Both the position numbers and the translations under genes were made by a program. Shown piece after piece: positions 11,008-21,694 of a DNA stretch of 64,000 nt. Each line of letters opens with the position of its first letter. Position 1 is the stretch's first letter. The notes below the pieces were generated by a model that ran no database searches, was not told the DNA's origin, and was given only the letters and a program-made list of their open reading frames with translations. The stretch is from Yarrowia lipolytica (Eukaryota; Ascomycota; Dipodascomycetes; Dipodascales): assembly GCF_001761485.1 (NCBI RefSeq), contig NC_090770.1:1860001-1924000 (forward strand), read 5' to 3'.

Positions 11008-12686
11008 CGGGAATACTCTGACTTGTATGACAAAAAGTAGGACAACTGAGCCCTTCACCAGAGCAAAATTCCACACCGCTTTTTTTCATCTCTCCATATC
11101 TCCTCTCCACGTCCCCACATCTCCTCTCATCGCTCCCCGTCTCCTCTGTCAAGACCTACATCTACATCAAGAGAACCCCAGTAGGACTGTAACAGCGGGA
11201 AAAGTTGGCTTTTTTAAAAACAGACCGTCACAATCCATGGCTACTTACAATAGATCTTGTCCCCTACTCCCCTAGACATCTCCAGCCACGTGGGACCGCC
11301 GTTCTGTAGTTCCAATGACTGATTACTAATCCGTCAAACGATTACGTAATACGTCAGTACAAGTAGTACAAGAAGTAAAAGTACAGTAAAGTACAGTAAA
11401 GTACAGTACTCGTGTACTCTACCACTCCTACTGCCAATCAAAAACCACCATTCAACCCCGCTGTCGATTACTAATCAGACCGTTTTCACATGGCTCTTAT
11501 CTCAACTTTGGCCGAGCTATAGTAATCATAGAAGACAAGTTTGGGTTGGATAACGGTCGGATAGCGGTTGGAAGATTGTCAGAGGGTTGTCGGAGGTCTT
11601 TCGGGGCTATATTGAGGGACTTTCTAGATTGATGGTTTGAAATAGTTGGGTATTACTTGGGTTTTATTTTAACCAACGGTGATACTTGATATGTCATAAT
11701 TTTACTTGACCTTCTACTTGAATTTCGAAAAAACTTAGTTGACAAATACTTGAGATACCACCCTTTACTAGTGGTCCGGAAAAGCTCCGACTCCACCCCT
11801 GGCTGCCGGAATATACGACGCTATACGATTAAATATGCCGAGGCTATTTGCGGTTAATTGTCGCGGTATTACTTTTGAACTTTAGTGGTGGAAGGAGGAG
11901 TCGTCATCTCGATGGGGAATGGAGATACCGCCGGAGACTGTTCCAAACGAGCTTCTGCCGGCAAAATGAACCCCAGTTGTCTCTTTCAGAATTGGAATCG
12001 GAGCCCTCGAACGTCCACAGAGTCGACATGTGGGGACGGGTGCTCGACCGCCTCTAATCTATACCGAAGACCCACAGAACAGCTCTAGAAACAGCTCTAT
12101 GATAGAAGGAGACAATATGGCGATAGATATTGCATTCTCCTTAGTGGCTCTCATCTCCGACATATCATACAATAGACTGTCGACTGCAGACAGCGGATAT
12201 GGACATTAATAACCACCTGTTTGGTCGTGTGTACGGTGCACTTGTAGATCGAAAGGGCGCCCGGAGCAAGGCTGGAGCTCGTATGGCTCTATGGCACGGC
12301 ATGGTGTGACGCGGTATTTGTTTTTCCGCGGCGTAGATGAAGGAGATGATCTAGAACGGGTCTTTTGAGGTAGTTTCGACGAGAGGTCGGTTTGGGGGGG
12401 AGAGCCGAAAGGATTTTGTCAGACAAGAAACATACCATTGGAATCGCCTCGTCTCACTGATTCCAACGGTGGTTTCAGAATCCCCACATATCCACCCAAT
12501 CGTCCACATCCCGGACCCTTCACTCCTCTCTCCACCACTTTGCTGAGCCTAAATGGCGATCGACATCCGCCAACTCTGTATCTATGGACCCACCGGAGTT
12601 TGAGCGATACGACGGAGGTCCGTGGATGAGGCATTGCACGGTACCAGTGCTGTATGAGTGCTTGGAGTACTCATAATCTGACGTCG

Positions 12687-12770
12687 GAGGAGCCAGACGT
12701 GAGAGGAGCCAGACGTGAGAGGTCTGGAGCCTGGAGGTCTGGAATCTGAGTCTGAGTCTGAGTCTGGAAA
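12687..12770. repeat. GAGGAGCCAGACGTGA duplication and CTGAGT run
   Basis: Two copies of a 16-17 base unit, then GTCTGGAG variants, then a (TCTGAG)n hexanucleotide run near 12745-12765. Confidence 0.65.
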
Positions 12771-12889
12771 ACTAGTCCATTCGCCGAGTCACCAGTCCCC
12801 AATGACCCCTTCAACCGTCACCAAACTCAACCTTTGGCTAGCGTTCTTTTGGGTTGATGGAAATCAGGTTTAACAAGTCCGAGCAAGTC

Positions 12890-12913
12890 GGAGTGAGTGA
12901 GTGAGTGAGTGAG
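12890..12913. repeat. (GAGT)n microsatellite
   Basis: About six perfect copies of the tetranucleotide GAGT. Confidence 0.85.
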
Positions 12914-14219
12914 ATGAAAAGAACGAAGCCGGATTTGGTCACGTGGATGTGGAGTGTGGAGACGGAACGAAATCAGATTTCTAGAGCGACTTTGGGTAGT
13001 GTGCTTCTAGGGATGCTTCTAGGAATGACTTGTAGGAAGACTTCTGACCTTCTAGAAAGACTTCTAGAAACGTCGTAACGTGCTAGACATGTCGTGACCG
13101 TCCTATATCACCTCACGTGCAATTCTCTCCACGACTCGGCTTTTCGGACCGTGCATTCGATGTTGACTATCGTCGTCTTGCATGTGCATAACCAGCCTAT
13201 CGAGTCGTGTCGGGCAATTGCCAATTGCCAATTGCCCACTAAAGTCCCGTCACTAGCTCCCTCCATCACGTGACCAACTCCCACCCCGTGCGTACTGTCC
13301 TCTACTCTACAATGTTCGGTCTACCGGATCACCGCACCACACCGCATCGCATCTTTGGGCGCATCACTACTTTGGGCCGAAAATGAGGTTCAAACCTGCT
13401 CTACGACGGTGTGCGGTGCATTGCCGACTGCGGTTGAATGCCGAGGGCCGGTTCGGCGTTTGGTGTGCGTTTGTCGTTCGATTTGGGGCAATTGGCGGTG
13501 GCGGTATGTTGAGGTCGATTGTGCGATACTACGGATGGGCCCGAAGGTTGCCAGAAGCGTTCGTTCGGAGATAGTGATGATGAGATAGAAAGATGTCAAA
13601 ACAAAAGGAGGAAAGAAGCAGACAACAAGAGGTGGAAAGACAAACCTTTTTGCATCGATCGGGGTACGACCATCTGTATATTAGACACATAATGTTCGTT
13701 TGACAGCGGGTTCTTTCAACGGGCTGGGTTGACATTGCGTTTGGCGGAGTTTGGCGCAGAATGCGGTGGACCGAGAAGGGCTAAAACAGCCGCCTGAGCG
13801 CGCGCAGTGGCCGTCTGAGATACGGAATCGAGATACGGGGTCGCCGCCTGAGATACGGGGCCGTCGTCTGGGGCATGTCACTTCCGTCGGACTCGGTTAA
13901 TCCTGCTACCAGCGCTCTGCAAACGGTCTACATCCCAGCGCATTTGTGCGGCTTTAATATCGGCCTTTCTCCAGGAAACGGTGGAGGTAGTTTTGCATTG
14001 GGTTTGGGGTGGAGGGGCAGATCGGAAGAGCGGTTCTGGGGCGAGGGGCGGCGGGTGAGGCGGAATTTTGGGGTCGGAAAGAGAGGCTGGCGATGGGGCG
14101 GAGCATGTGATTTTTTTTTGAATCTCAAATCTGGGGCTTTTTTGGCGGTTTTGTGCCGGGTGGTTGGTGGGTATTATATAACGCAATTGCCACAAAAAAA
14201 AAAAGGACAATGCGGAAAA

Positions 14220-14420
14220 TAAGCACAACGGAAAGTGAAAAGGGAAAAGGAAATTTGGGAAAAGGGAAAAGGGAAAAGGGAAAGGAAAAAGGAAAAGGAA
14301 AAAGGAAAAAGGAGAAATGGGAAAAAAAGGAAAAAAAAAAAACAGAAAAAAACCGGGAAAAAAGGGAGAAAAAGGCGGAAAAAAGGGGAAAAAAGATGGA
14401 AATGAGGAGAAAAAAATGTA
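14220..14420 (+). repeat. Polypurine tract
   Basis: About 200 bases almost wholly A and G on the plus strand, built of GGGAAAA, GGAAAAA and similar units. The long frames reading through it on both strands are low-complexity artefacts. Such a tract can adopt triplex structure, which is general knowledge and not shown here. Confidence 0.85.
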
Positions 14421-15031
14421 GACAGAAACATAAACAGTATTACCACCCAACTCCTCCTGCAACCACCGCCACCACCTGACTCAGCAACTATACACTAAAA
14501 CTAGGTTGGACCAAGATTAAGCATGATGAGAAAAAAAGAAAGATACAATAGTATAATCTGGAGATATCCGAGATATCCACCAGTCCATAGAAAGGAGATA
14601 TACGGACTAATTCGACCGCAAATGATTGTCCAATGATTGTCCAATGATTTTCCGACCGTTCTCCACTATTCTCCGACGATTCTCCGACGATTCTCCAGCA
14701 TTTTCCACCATTATCCATACCCATCTTTTTGTTTTTTTTTGTTTTTCGAGGACAATTGAACTAGGTTGCGGAGCTTTTTGCCATACTACTTTCGCTTTAG
14801 GTCTGTCAGTGCATATCTGGAGTATAGGTATAGGTAGAGCACGGGCAAAGAGGAAAAGAAAAAGCGAGTGAGCAGGAAAAAGAGAAGCGAATCTCAGTCA
14901 CACTTGCAATCGACCGTATTGAGTCTTGGAGTATTTTCAGAGTGGCTGGAGACGTTTGCGACGGCAGGAGTACAGAACCTATACAAGATAACTACACCAA
15001 GAACAGTACATACAGTACACCAAGTACACAC

Positions 15032-15076
15032 TCCAACATTCCAACTTGAACATTCCAACTTGAACATTCCAACACC
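15032..15076. repeat. AACATTCCAACTTG repeat in leader
   Basis: Three copies of a 14 base unit about 90-130 bases upstream of the transposase-derived gene, directly before the hexanucleotide repeat. Confidence 0.75.
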
Positions 15077-15083
15077 ACAACCA

Positions 15084-15142
15084 CAACTCCAACTCCAACT
15101 CCAACTCCAACTCCAACTCCAACTCCAACTCCAACTCCAACT
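15084..15142. repeat. (CAACTC)n hexanucleotide run before the ATG
   Basis: Nine to ten perfect hexamers end 20 bases before the start codon at 15163. They are probably in the 5' untranslated region and lack G on the sense strand. Confidence 0.9.
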
Positions 15143-15162
15143 ACACCACCCTCACCGCTACC

Positions 15163-18078
15163 ATGAACAACGACTATCCAATATATTTCGAAGGAGCCAA
15201 ACGACCGGCTCCGGACGACCGCTACATCTACGACCACACGCAGACCCAGGTGCCGCTGCAACCACTCCCACAACAGCCGCTCCAGCAGACCCCTAACGTG
15301 TACCCGCCGTTCGACCCACAACAGTCGCTGCTCTTCGACCCCAGCATCAACGGCCAAAGCCTGCAGGACCTGTACCAGGACAAGCCAGGGCTGTTCGACT
15401 ACCCCAAGCCGCCGTCGCCCCCACCGGCCCACTCGGTGTCGCCACCCAAGGTGGTCAAACGACGGCGATGTCGGGCCATGGAGGACTCCAAGACAGTCAA
15501 CAACTGGGAAGACCTGTCGCTCAAAGAGGGCTACAAGTCGTTTCTCAGCACCGCCATGAAACTCAACATCACCACCGGCGTGGCGTGGACGTCGCTGGAC
15601 GCGGCGCTGCTGGATATCTGGTGCTTCAATCAGTTTGTGCTCAAAAAATGGGTCGAATACAGAAACAAGGGCACCGCCAACGGAATCAACTACCTGTGCC
15701 GCCACTGCAAGGGCTACAAAATCCGCATCCACATGTTCCCCAAAGAACTCTACAATAAGTGCACCGTCACCCAGTACTCCCCACACGACCCGGACTGCAC
15801 CGCCCCCCGCCATCCGCCGGTGGACATGGAAGCGAGCAGCAAGACCGTCAACAAGGCCCGCGAGAACAACACTACAGCCCCGCCCTCCAAGGCCAAGCGC
15901 CCCGAACGCCTGCCGCGCTTCTCGGTGCTCTACCCAATGTACTTTTTCATATACGCAGTCAGAGACAAGGAAGGCAAGGTCGTCAGCACAAAAACCCAGG
16001 AGGGAGCAAAGGTGCTCAAAATGGCCTTCTACGGCAAAGAGGTGCTGGACGACGACCCCGGCATGAACTCCCGATTGGACAGATCCGCCGGCGACATTTT
16101 CCATCTCTACCAGAAACTGGGCATCCGAAACTCTTCCGAAATGTTCGACCTGCTCATTCCCCTGCTCGTCTATCTGCAGTACGTGAACCGCGACTCGTAC
16201 TCCTCCGTCTTGGTCTCATCCCCCGAACGCGGAGTCTACCAGATTGGTCACGAGACCCCCAAAGAGGCGTTTGTGCTCAACCCACCAGTCGTGCGCGGGC
16301 CTCCCAAACCCTACTACCACCTGGACCCCAAGGTGCGAGCGTATTGGGAGAGCCAGATGGGCCCGTTGCATTCGGACGCGGAGCTGTGCCGCTTCTACGG
16401 CTGCAACCCGCGCACTTACCAGTTCAAAAACACGTCCGTAAAGGACGGCGAGGAAATGTACGAGCCCACGGGCGGCACTCCGACCCTCAATCTCAAAAAC
16501 TTCCAGTCCTGGGAGGAGGAAAAGGGCAAGCGGGCCAACACGCAGTTTGACGAGGACTTCTTTGAAAAGTTTCTCGCCGAGTCTTTCTCAGGCGACAAGG
16601 AGAAGCATCTGAACCACGTCTACAGCTCGCGTGCGGGGAGACTGGACGAAACCGCGTCCGAAACAACCATTGAGGAGTCGTTCGACATTGCCAGACTACA
16701 ACAAGTGATCGAGTCGTATCTCGGTAACACCAGTAAGACGGAGGACGAGAAGCTGACGGTTGAGGGACTCTTTTGTTCGACGGGAAGCGTCAAAAACTAC
16801 ATTTTTGCGTCGAAATCCGTCTTTGTCTTGGCGTCTATGCGTCTCAATTGTCTGTTGGACGGCTCCAAGTACACACTCTTGTCTGCGCGAATGATCGACG
16901 GCGACGATGTCGTTCTCACGGTAGCGTTTGCTATTGTGCAGACCGACGGGTACAAGCACTGGAAGTATTTCCTGTCCAACATGAAGGAGTGTTTCAGTGA
17001 CTATTTCCTGTCACATCGGGCGGTCACGTTCATGTGCACCTTCAACTCTGCACTGGAACAGGCTGCATCCGAGGTCTTTCCCGAGGCCCAGCTCTGTGTG
17101 GGTCCTCGAGATCTCTGTGCGCGGGTCGCAGAGTACATTCCCGTGGAGTCTCGGTCGGACTTCAACCTCAAGTTCTGGGCAGCGGCCACAGACTACAATC
17201 CCGACCGGGTGCTCACGGTGTACCATCAGATGCTCGAGTTGTTGCCCTCTAACAACGACCCCGAGTATCTGGAGTTGGTCCGCAAGCTGCACGAGCTGCC
17301 GTGCTGGACCGACGCGTTTGCCAAGCAGCGCAAGTTTGGCACTGTCGATCTCTTTTGCGGTCTGTCAGTCAACGATGTGCGCAGTCTCATGACGTATCCA
17401 ATTTTCGTGTTTGTCTTCTGCGCACATAGAATCGTGGACGCTTCTCTGATGGAGAGCAAAACCACGGGCGAGGCCGATCCTGTGGATGGCGATCCACTGG
17501 GCAACGTTCTTCTGCCGGCGCCCCATGCGCGGCTCATGGCGATCGCCACGTGCTCAAAGTACTACGAGGTGTCGGCCATCAACGGAGACACGGTGGCCGT
17601 ACACAAGATGTATATTCCGCCGTCGCAGTTTGGTGAGTTTGCACAGGCGCATCTGGAGGCGTTTGTGGTGGGCTCTTTGACGGCTGCGCAGCTGCGAAGA
17701 GCGGGCTTCATCATGCAGGACAGTGACTTTCGAGTCGACTTGGTGGAGCGAACCTGCACGTGCGGGCTGTTCCAAAACGCGTTCATGCCGTGTTCTCACG
17801 CCTACACAGCTATTCTGGCCAAGGGCTACTCGGTGTTTGAGTTCATTGGACCGCACTATTACCGGCACAATTGCAAGCTGTGGCTCAAGCAGAGTGATTG
17901 CACGCGGGCGGCCTTCTCGACCTTGATGCGAGGTGTGCTGTGTTGCAAGAGAGCCATTGCGGAGCGGTCTCAGACCAAGTTCCAGGTGCCTCCTTGGTTT
18001 GAGATTCGGCAGAGAGGACGGCCAAAGAATGCAGGCAAGTTGCTGCCGAGCATCGAGGGGTTCAACATCAGTCACTGA
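15163..18078 (+). CDS. MULE transposase-derived protein with SWIM finger and AT-hook
   Basis: A 971-residue protein. Residues 1-100 are Pro/Gln-rich and end in a basic KRRRCR patch. Residues 177-211 (CRHC...HDPDC) resemble the FAR1/WRKY-GCM1 zinc-binding DNA-recognition domain at the N terminus of Mutator-like transposases. Residues 548-660 match the MULE transposase core in layout: first Asp in LLDGSKY (D566), a tryptophan in KHWKYFL, and SEVFPEAQLC. A SWIM finger is at C865, C867, C877, H879 (CTCGLFQNAFMPCSHA), and an AT-hook-like RQRGRPKNAG near 949-958. The expected second catalytic Asp (near 625) and the His after QLC (near 648) are absent. The frame is intact and uses host-like codons, and I saw no terminal inverted repeats. 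I infer a domesticated transposase acting as a DNA-binding regulator. Y. lipolytica is known to carry the MULE Mutyl; this need not descend from it. Confidence 0.8.
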   Translation: MNNDYPIYFEGAKRPAPDDRYIYDHTQTQVPLQPLPQQPLQQTPNVYPPFDPQQSLLFDPSINGQSLQDLYQDKPGLFDYPKPPSPPPAHSVSPPKVVKRRRCRAMEDSKTVNNWEDLSLKEGYKSFLSTAMKLNITTGVAWTSLDAALLDIWCFNQFVLKKWVEYRNKGTANGINYLCRHCKGYKIRIHMFPKELYNKCTVTQYSPHDPDCTAPRHPPVDMEASSKTVNKARENNTTAPPSKAKRPERLPRFSVLYPMYFFIYAVRDKEGKVVSTKTQEGAKVLKMAFYGKEVLDDDPGMNSRLDRSAGDIFHLYQKLGIRNSSEMFDLLIPLLVYLQYVNRDSYSSVLVSSPERGVYQIGHETPKEAFVLNPPVVRGPPKPYYHLDPKVRAYWESQMGPLHSDAELCRFYGCNPRTYQFKNTSVKDGEEMYEPTGGTPTLNLKNFQSWEEEKGKRANTQFDEDFFEKFLAESFSGDKEKHLNHVYSSRAGRLDETASETTIEESFDIARLQQVIESYLGNTSKTEDEKLTVEGLFCSTGSVKNYIFASKSVFVLASMRLNCLLDGSKYTLLSARMIDGDDVVLTVAFAIVQTDGYKHWKYFLSNMKECFSDYFLSHRAVTFMCTFNSALEQAASEVFPEAQLCVGPRDLCARVAEYIPVESRSDFNLKFWAAATDYNPDRVLTVYHQMLELLPSNNDPEYLELVRKLHELPCWTDAFAKQRKFGTVDLFCGLSVNDVRSLMTYPIFVFVFCAHRIVDASLMESKTTGEADPVDGDPLGNVLLPAPHARLMAIATCSKYYEVSAINGDTVAVHKMYIPPSQFGEFAQAHLEAFVVGSLTAAQLRRAGFIMQDSDFRVDLVERTCTCGLFQNAFMPCSHAYTAILAKGYSVFEFIGPHYYRHNCKLWLKQSDCTRAAFSTLMRGVLCCKRAIAERSQTKFQVPPWFEIRQRGRPKNAGKLLPSIEGFNISH

Positions 18079-19292
18079 GCAAGTGGCTGAGTAGTGGACA
18101 GACGGCCGTAAGAGGAGGGAAAATATGTATTTATTGGGGACGAAAATAAAGAATGTTGATGTGATTCGGGCTATCAGGACTAGGTAAATGTCATAATTGT
18201 GCCTCATCTGAACGTCACGTGACTGGTAGAAGCTGGAGTCGTGTGTTATCTGATACAATCATGGTCGAATATGTCATGTTGTTGGCACATGATGCAACAA
18301 AATATATATACAGTATATATATATATTTTCCTGCATATATATTCATTTAATTATAACTTTGAAAGAATATATTTTGGAAGTGAGATTGTGTCGCAAACTC
18401 CCAACTAAATCTAAGTAAATGGAATAGGTAAGAATTCACAATAATTGAAATTACTCGGAATTTTGTACATTAATGAATGTATACGCAGAAAAAAAAAAAT
18501 GGTGTTATTTTCATTGATAAATTTGAAGAGATTCAGTGGAGCTATTTATCCGTACAAATATCACCTTTCTGCCATTTCTGGGACACCGAATTTGAACCCC
18601 CAGCGTACTTTTTTCCTTAAATAATTTTCAACTAATGGAGAAGAACCGGCAAGTCAAAACGACAATTGGCTGGGGAGACTACAAAACGATAGGCTTTTGG
18701 TGAGATTTGAGGTCCGATGAAGTCAGAGCATCATTAAGACAAGGAAGATATTTACAGGAATCCCATCTTGAACATATTAGCCGAGCTTTGGCAAACAGCA
18801 ACTTATACACTATCTTGCTCGTATTCGGCTATAGGGTTCTGATAGCGAACCTTTATTTCCGTTCACAATTCCTCATTGAGCCCGCGTTAGACACTTTACG
18901 GGACAGACAATGGGTTCGTCAGAAAGCTCAGAGTTTGCTTATCAAAACAATATATATAATAGTTGTATTGAGCAGTTGGGGAGACCACAATCTCGGCTGT
19001 AACAGTAGGCAGATACTTGGGCCAAATCTTGCAAGGTAGCATCCATATCAGTCACATGATCACATTCCAACCATTATCATCGATGCAATTACCATATATT
19101 GTACATGTCTGTGTCTGTAGACGAGTTGTAGACGACCGTAGAAGTCTTGAGAAACGCGAAACGAACGAAGAAGCCACGCGCTAGCCTTGGGAAACCGGAA
19201 ACGAGAGCAGAAACTACGCGTAAGTCACGAGAAACGAGAACGAGAGCAGAAGCCACGCGCTACGCCCGTGGATTCCTGGCTTCCTGGCTCTT
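18079..19292. other. Intergenic stretch between convergent genes
   Basis: This lies between the 3' ends of the transposase-derived gene and SEN54. It has alternating TA at about 18300-18345 and an A10 run near 18488. A 110-codon open frame at 18707-19039 has no recognisable domain, and I do not call it. Confidence 0.5.
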
Positions 19293-20450
19293 CTACCTCT
19301 TTCCACCCCTCTTCTTCGCCCCACCTCTCGTTTTACCATTATTCCTTCTCGGCTTGGGTTTATCTTCATAAAGGGGATTTGAAGCAAACGAAACGTCGGC
19401 CAGCGTCACGAAATTGATCACTCCGTAGTCCAACATGGCCAGAATGATCTCCCGTTTGCCAAACTTGAGCTTCTGCATGATATGTCTCTGGTCCAACACG
19501 TCGCCATTCTCATGCCGTCTCACGGCTTCTTCAAACAGCTGTTCCGTCTGCTCCAGCGTGGGCATATTTTGTCGCTCCGTGTTGACAACGACAATCTTGA
19601 AATCCGGCGGAGGAGGGCTGCTTTTCTTGAAATCTGCCGCTCGGGGCTTCCACACAAAGTACGTGACCTTGAAGGGGTTTTCTGCCGCAGTTTCGAGACT
19701 CATTCGAGGTCCACCATGTCTATAGGCCTGAACCAACTGTAGATCCCGGTAGATCTGGTCTCTGTCGTTATACACGCCGAAAATGAGCTGTCTGGGATGG
19801 GTCCACAGAAACGGGATGTTGTGAACATTGAACCTGTAGATCCACGAATACGAAAACAAGGAAAACGAAGAGGAGCCCAGGGGTCGGTCACGTGATACAG
19901 AAACCGACGGCGGGCTCTGTTGGTATGCTCTTTGCACCACGAAACCGGCTCTTTTCAGATGCGAATAAGTGTGGATCTTATCGATTCCATCTTCACCCAT
20001 TTTGCCCGCGCAGACCGCGTATGCTCCCTGCAGCGAGATTTGCACTCCGTTGGGCCAGAACAGCTCCATGCTGCCTCGCTCAAGCAGGTAAATGGTCTCT
20101 TCCGGGTACAGCCAGACCTTCCCCTGGGAATCCGAGGTTCCGATCGTCTTGAAATGAGGACCACGGGCCACGTCGACCTGTGCTTTTTGCAGCTCGTCGA
20201 ACCACACGGCGCGCACGTGGTTCTTGGCATTATGTCGTCTCTCGCCCCCCAGCGCGCCGTACATGGCGTCTAGCGAGCTCTGGAGCACCTTTTGCTGGTA
20301 GTCTGTATCATCCTGTTCAAAGTCCTTTTCGCCGCGTTTGGGCAAGCTCTGGTTGTTGTCGTGGGGAGAGGTTGTCTTGGTGCCGGAGATCGCGTCCAGA
20401 AAACTCCAATCCTGCTGCTCGTCGGCGAGATCTATGGTGTCGTCTTCCAT
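19293..20450 (-). CDS. SEN54: tRNA-splicing endonuclease subunit Sen54
   Basis: A 385-residue structural subunit of the heterotetrameric tRNA intron endonuclease (Sen2, Sen15, Sen34, Sen54). It helps recognise pre-tRNA and pairs with the catalytic Sen2. The Sen54 N-terminal domain spans about residues 65-180: LDAMYGALGGERRHN, then VRAVWFDELQKAQV and the hallmark GKVWLYPEETIYLLERG followed by SLQGAYAVC. The C-terminal part (about 290-360) has KIVVVNTE and the ILAMLDYGVINFVTLADVSF segment, and the protein ends in a Lys/Arg/Gly-rich tail. It has no catalytic triad, as expected for this subunit. It is a little shorter than budding-yeast Sen54 (467 residues). It is divergent from SGF11. Confidence 0.94.
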   Translation of the reverse strand: MEDDTIDLADEQQDWSFLDAISGTKTTSPHDNNQSLPKRGEKDFEQDDTDYQQKVLQSSLDAMYGALGGERRHNAKNHVRAVWFDELQKAQVDVARGPHFKTIGTSDSQGKVWLYPEETIYLLERGSMELFWPNGVQISLQGAYAVCAGKMGEDGIDKIHTYSHLKRAGFVVQRAYQQSPPSVSVSRDRPLGSSSFSLFSYSWIYRFNVHNIPFLWTHPRQLIFGVYNDRDQIYRDLQLVQAYRHGGPRMSLETAAENPFKVTYFVWKPRAADFKKSSPPPPDFKIVVVNTERQNMPTLEQTEQLFEEAVRRHENGDVLDQRHIMQKLKFGKREIILAMLDYGVINFVTLADVSFASNPLYEDKPKPRRNNGKTRGGAKKRGGKR

Positions 20451-20800
20451 GGTGGATGTGAAAGGTGAAATTCCGGCTGCATGAATATTTTGAGATAAAC
20501 TTCAAAGTGGAATCATCATGAGGGCGGAGCAAGGGAAATTTGCAAATTAGGGAGGGATTGGGGGTTATTACTGAAAGAATATTGGTACCAAATAGTAGTT
20601 TGTTTTCTCCTGAGTATTCTGAGACTTTTCTGGAACGTCTTTGGTGAAAATTGGACAGGTTGGGGAGAACATTCGGATAAAAGATGAAAAAAAAACTGAA
20701 ATAAAACGAGGTTCAAATCTGATATGTATATTTCAGATACACTCCCAACCCCCCTCAAAGTGTTTTTACGCTCAAATAATCCATCAATGATCACTTTTGT

Positions 20801-20896
20801 CACACTCTCCGTAGTCACACTCTCCGTAGTCACTCTCCGTAGTCACTCTCCGTAGTGATCCTCCGTAGTCACTCTCCGTAGTGATCCTCCCCGTAG
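20801..20896. repeat. CTCCGTAGTCA tandem repeat
   Basis: About seven copies of an 11-13 base unit, CTCCGTAGTCA, alternating with CTCCGTAGTGATC. Confidence 0.85.
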
Positions 20897-21625
20897 TTGA
20901 CTACTCCCAACTAAACGTAGAGTTTATCAACAATTGTCAACAAAAAAACGACACTCCAAGAGTGCACCCGAAATCAGATTATATCTCAAGGAGCCATCAA
21001 GTTGACTAAAGTACTGTAGTATTACCTCTCAGACACCGTTCAGACACCGATTAGCACTTTTAAATTCGTTTAGAAGCCCACAAATGACCCTCACTAGTTC
21101 TTCCTCACATCACCCTAATCTTGACATCGGCTCAAATACCAACGCCAGAGACGTGAAAGTACACCGTTGAAAGCGTGGATATCTCAAGCATCATTTTGTA
21201 TTCAATTTTGGTCCCTCTCGCTTCATTTGCATCCAACTTTGGTCCTTTTCGCATCATTTCCGGGGATTTTGGGTGAATAATCGCCGGAGGGAAATAGCTA
21301 TTCCAAAAACAATCACATATATCAAAATATACTCATCTATTCTTTGCATCTGACAACATCTTACCACCTATTATATATATAGTATATATAGTATACCATC
21401 GCTACAGTACATAGAATTCTGTACTATGACGTAATTGGAATGAATGGGAAAATTGGAGGACTGTTCGAGTCTGAAAAATCTCGAGAATATTCCAGAAAGA
21501 CGCGGGGACCCGAATATGACCTTTTCACGTGACTCCAGTCATTGCCGCGGGTTCTGTCATTATCTATTTTGTGTTTTTCAGTATCTGAAAATATCTTAAC
21601 TGTAGTTTGCATTTTTACTTGTTCA

Positions 21626-21680
21626 CCCAAATCTCCAAAATCACCGAAATCACCCAAATCACCGAAATCGCCGAAATCTC
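21626..21680 (+). repeat. 9 bp repeat in SGF11 leader
   Basis: Six to seven copies of CCGAAATCA and variants. In the SGF11 frame they would encode repeated Ser-Pro-Lys if translation began at the upstream in-frame ATG at 21542. More likely they are untranslated. Confidence 0.75.
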
Positions 21681-21694
21681 CACCTCTGCAACAC

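Larger units (their letters stand above)
7034..15162. other. 8.1 kb gene-free, repeat-rich block
   Basis: No gene can be supported. The open frames are short, lack recognisable domains, or are low complexity. The block holds at least eight minisatellites (listed separately), scattered CACGTG sites (for example 7570, 7593, 7636 and 9458), a GTAC-rich microsatellite near 11360-11420, a polypurine tract at 14220-14420, and the probable leader of the transposase-derived gene at its right end. Confidence 0.5.
20451..21694. other. Divergent promoter region, SEN54 / SGF11
   Basis: This is a 1.24 kb shared upstream region. It contains an 11-base minisatellite at 20801-20896, TA-rich sequence at about 21370-21400, one CACGTG at 21527, and a 9-base repeat at 21626-21680 in the SGF11 leader. 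I see nothing else. Confidence 0.5.

Noticed and set aside
13878-14462. 194-codon minus-strand frame rich in Phe/Pro
   Set aside because: Produced by the polypurine tract; low complexity, no domain.
14992-16104. 370-codon minus-strand open frame
   Set aside because: Antisense of the transposase-derived gene and its repeat leader; rich in Val/Gly from reversed codons; no domain.
15759-16550. 263-codon plus-strand frame
   Set aside because: Out-of-frame shadow of the transposase-derived gene.
17554-18258. 234-codon minus-strand frame
   Set aside because: Antisense of the SWIM region of the transposase-derived gene; no domain.
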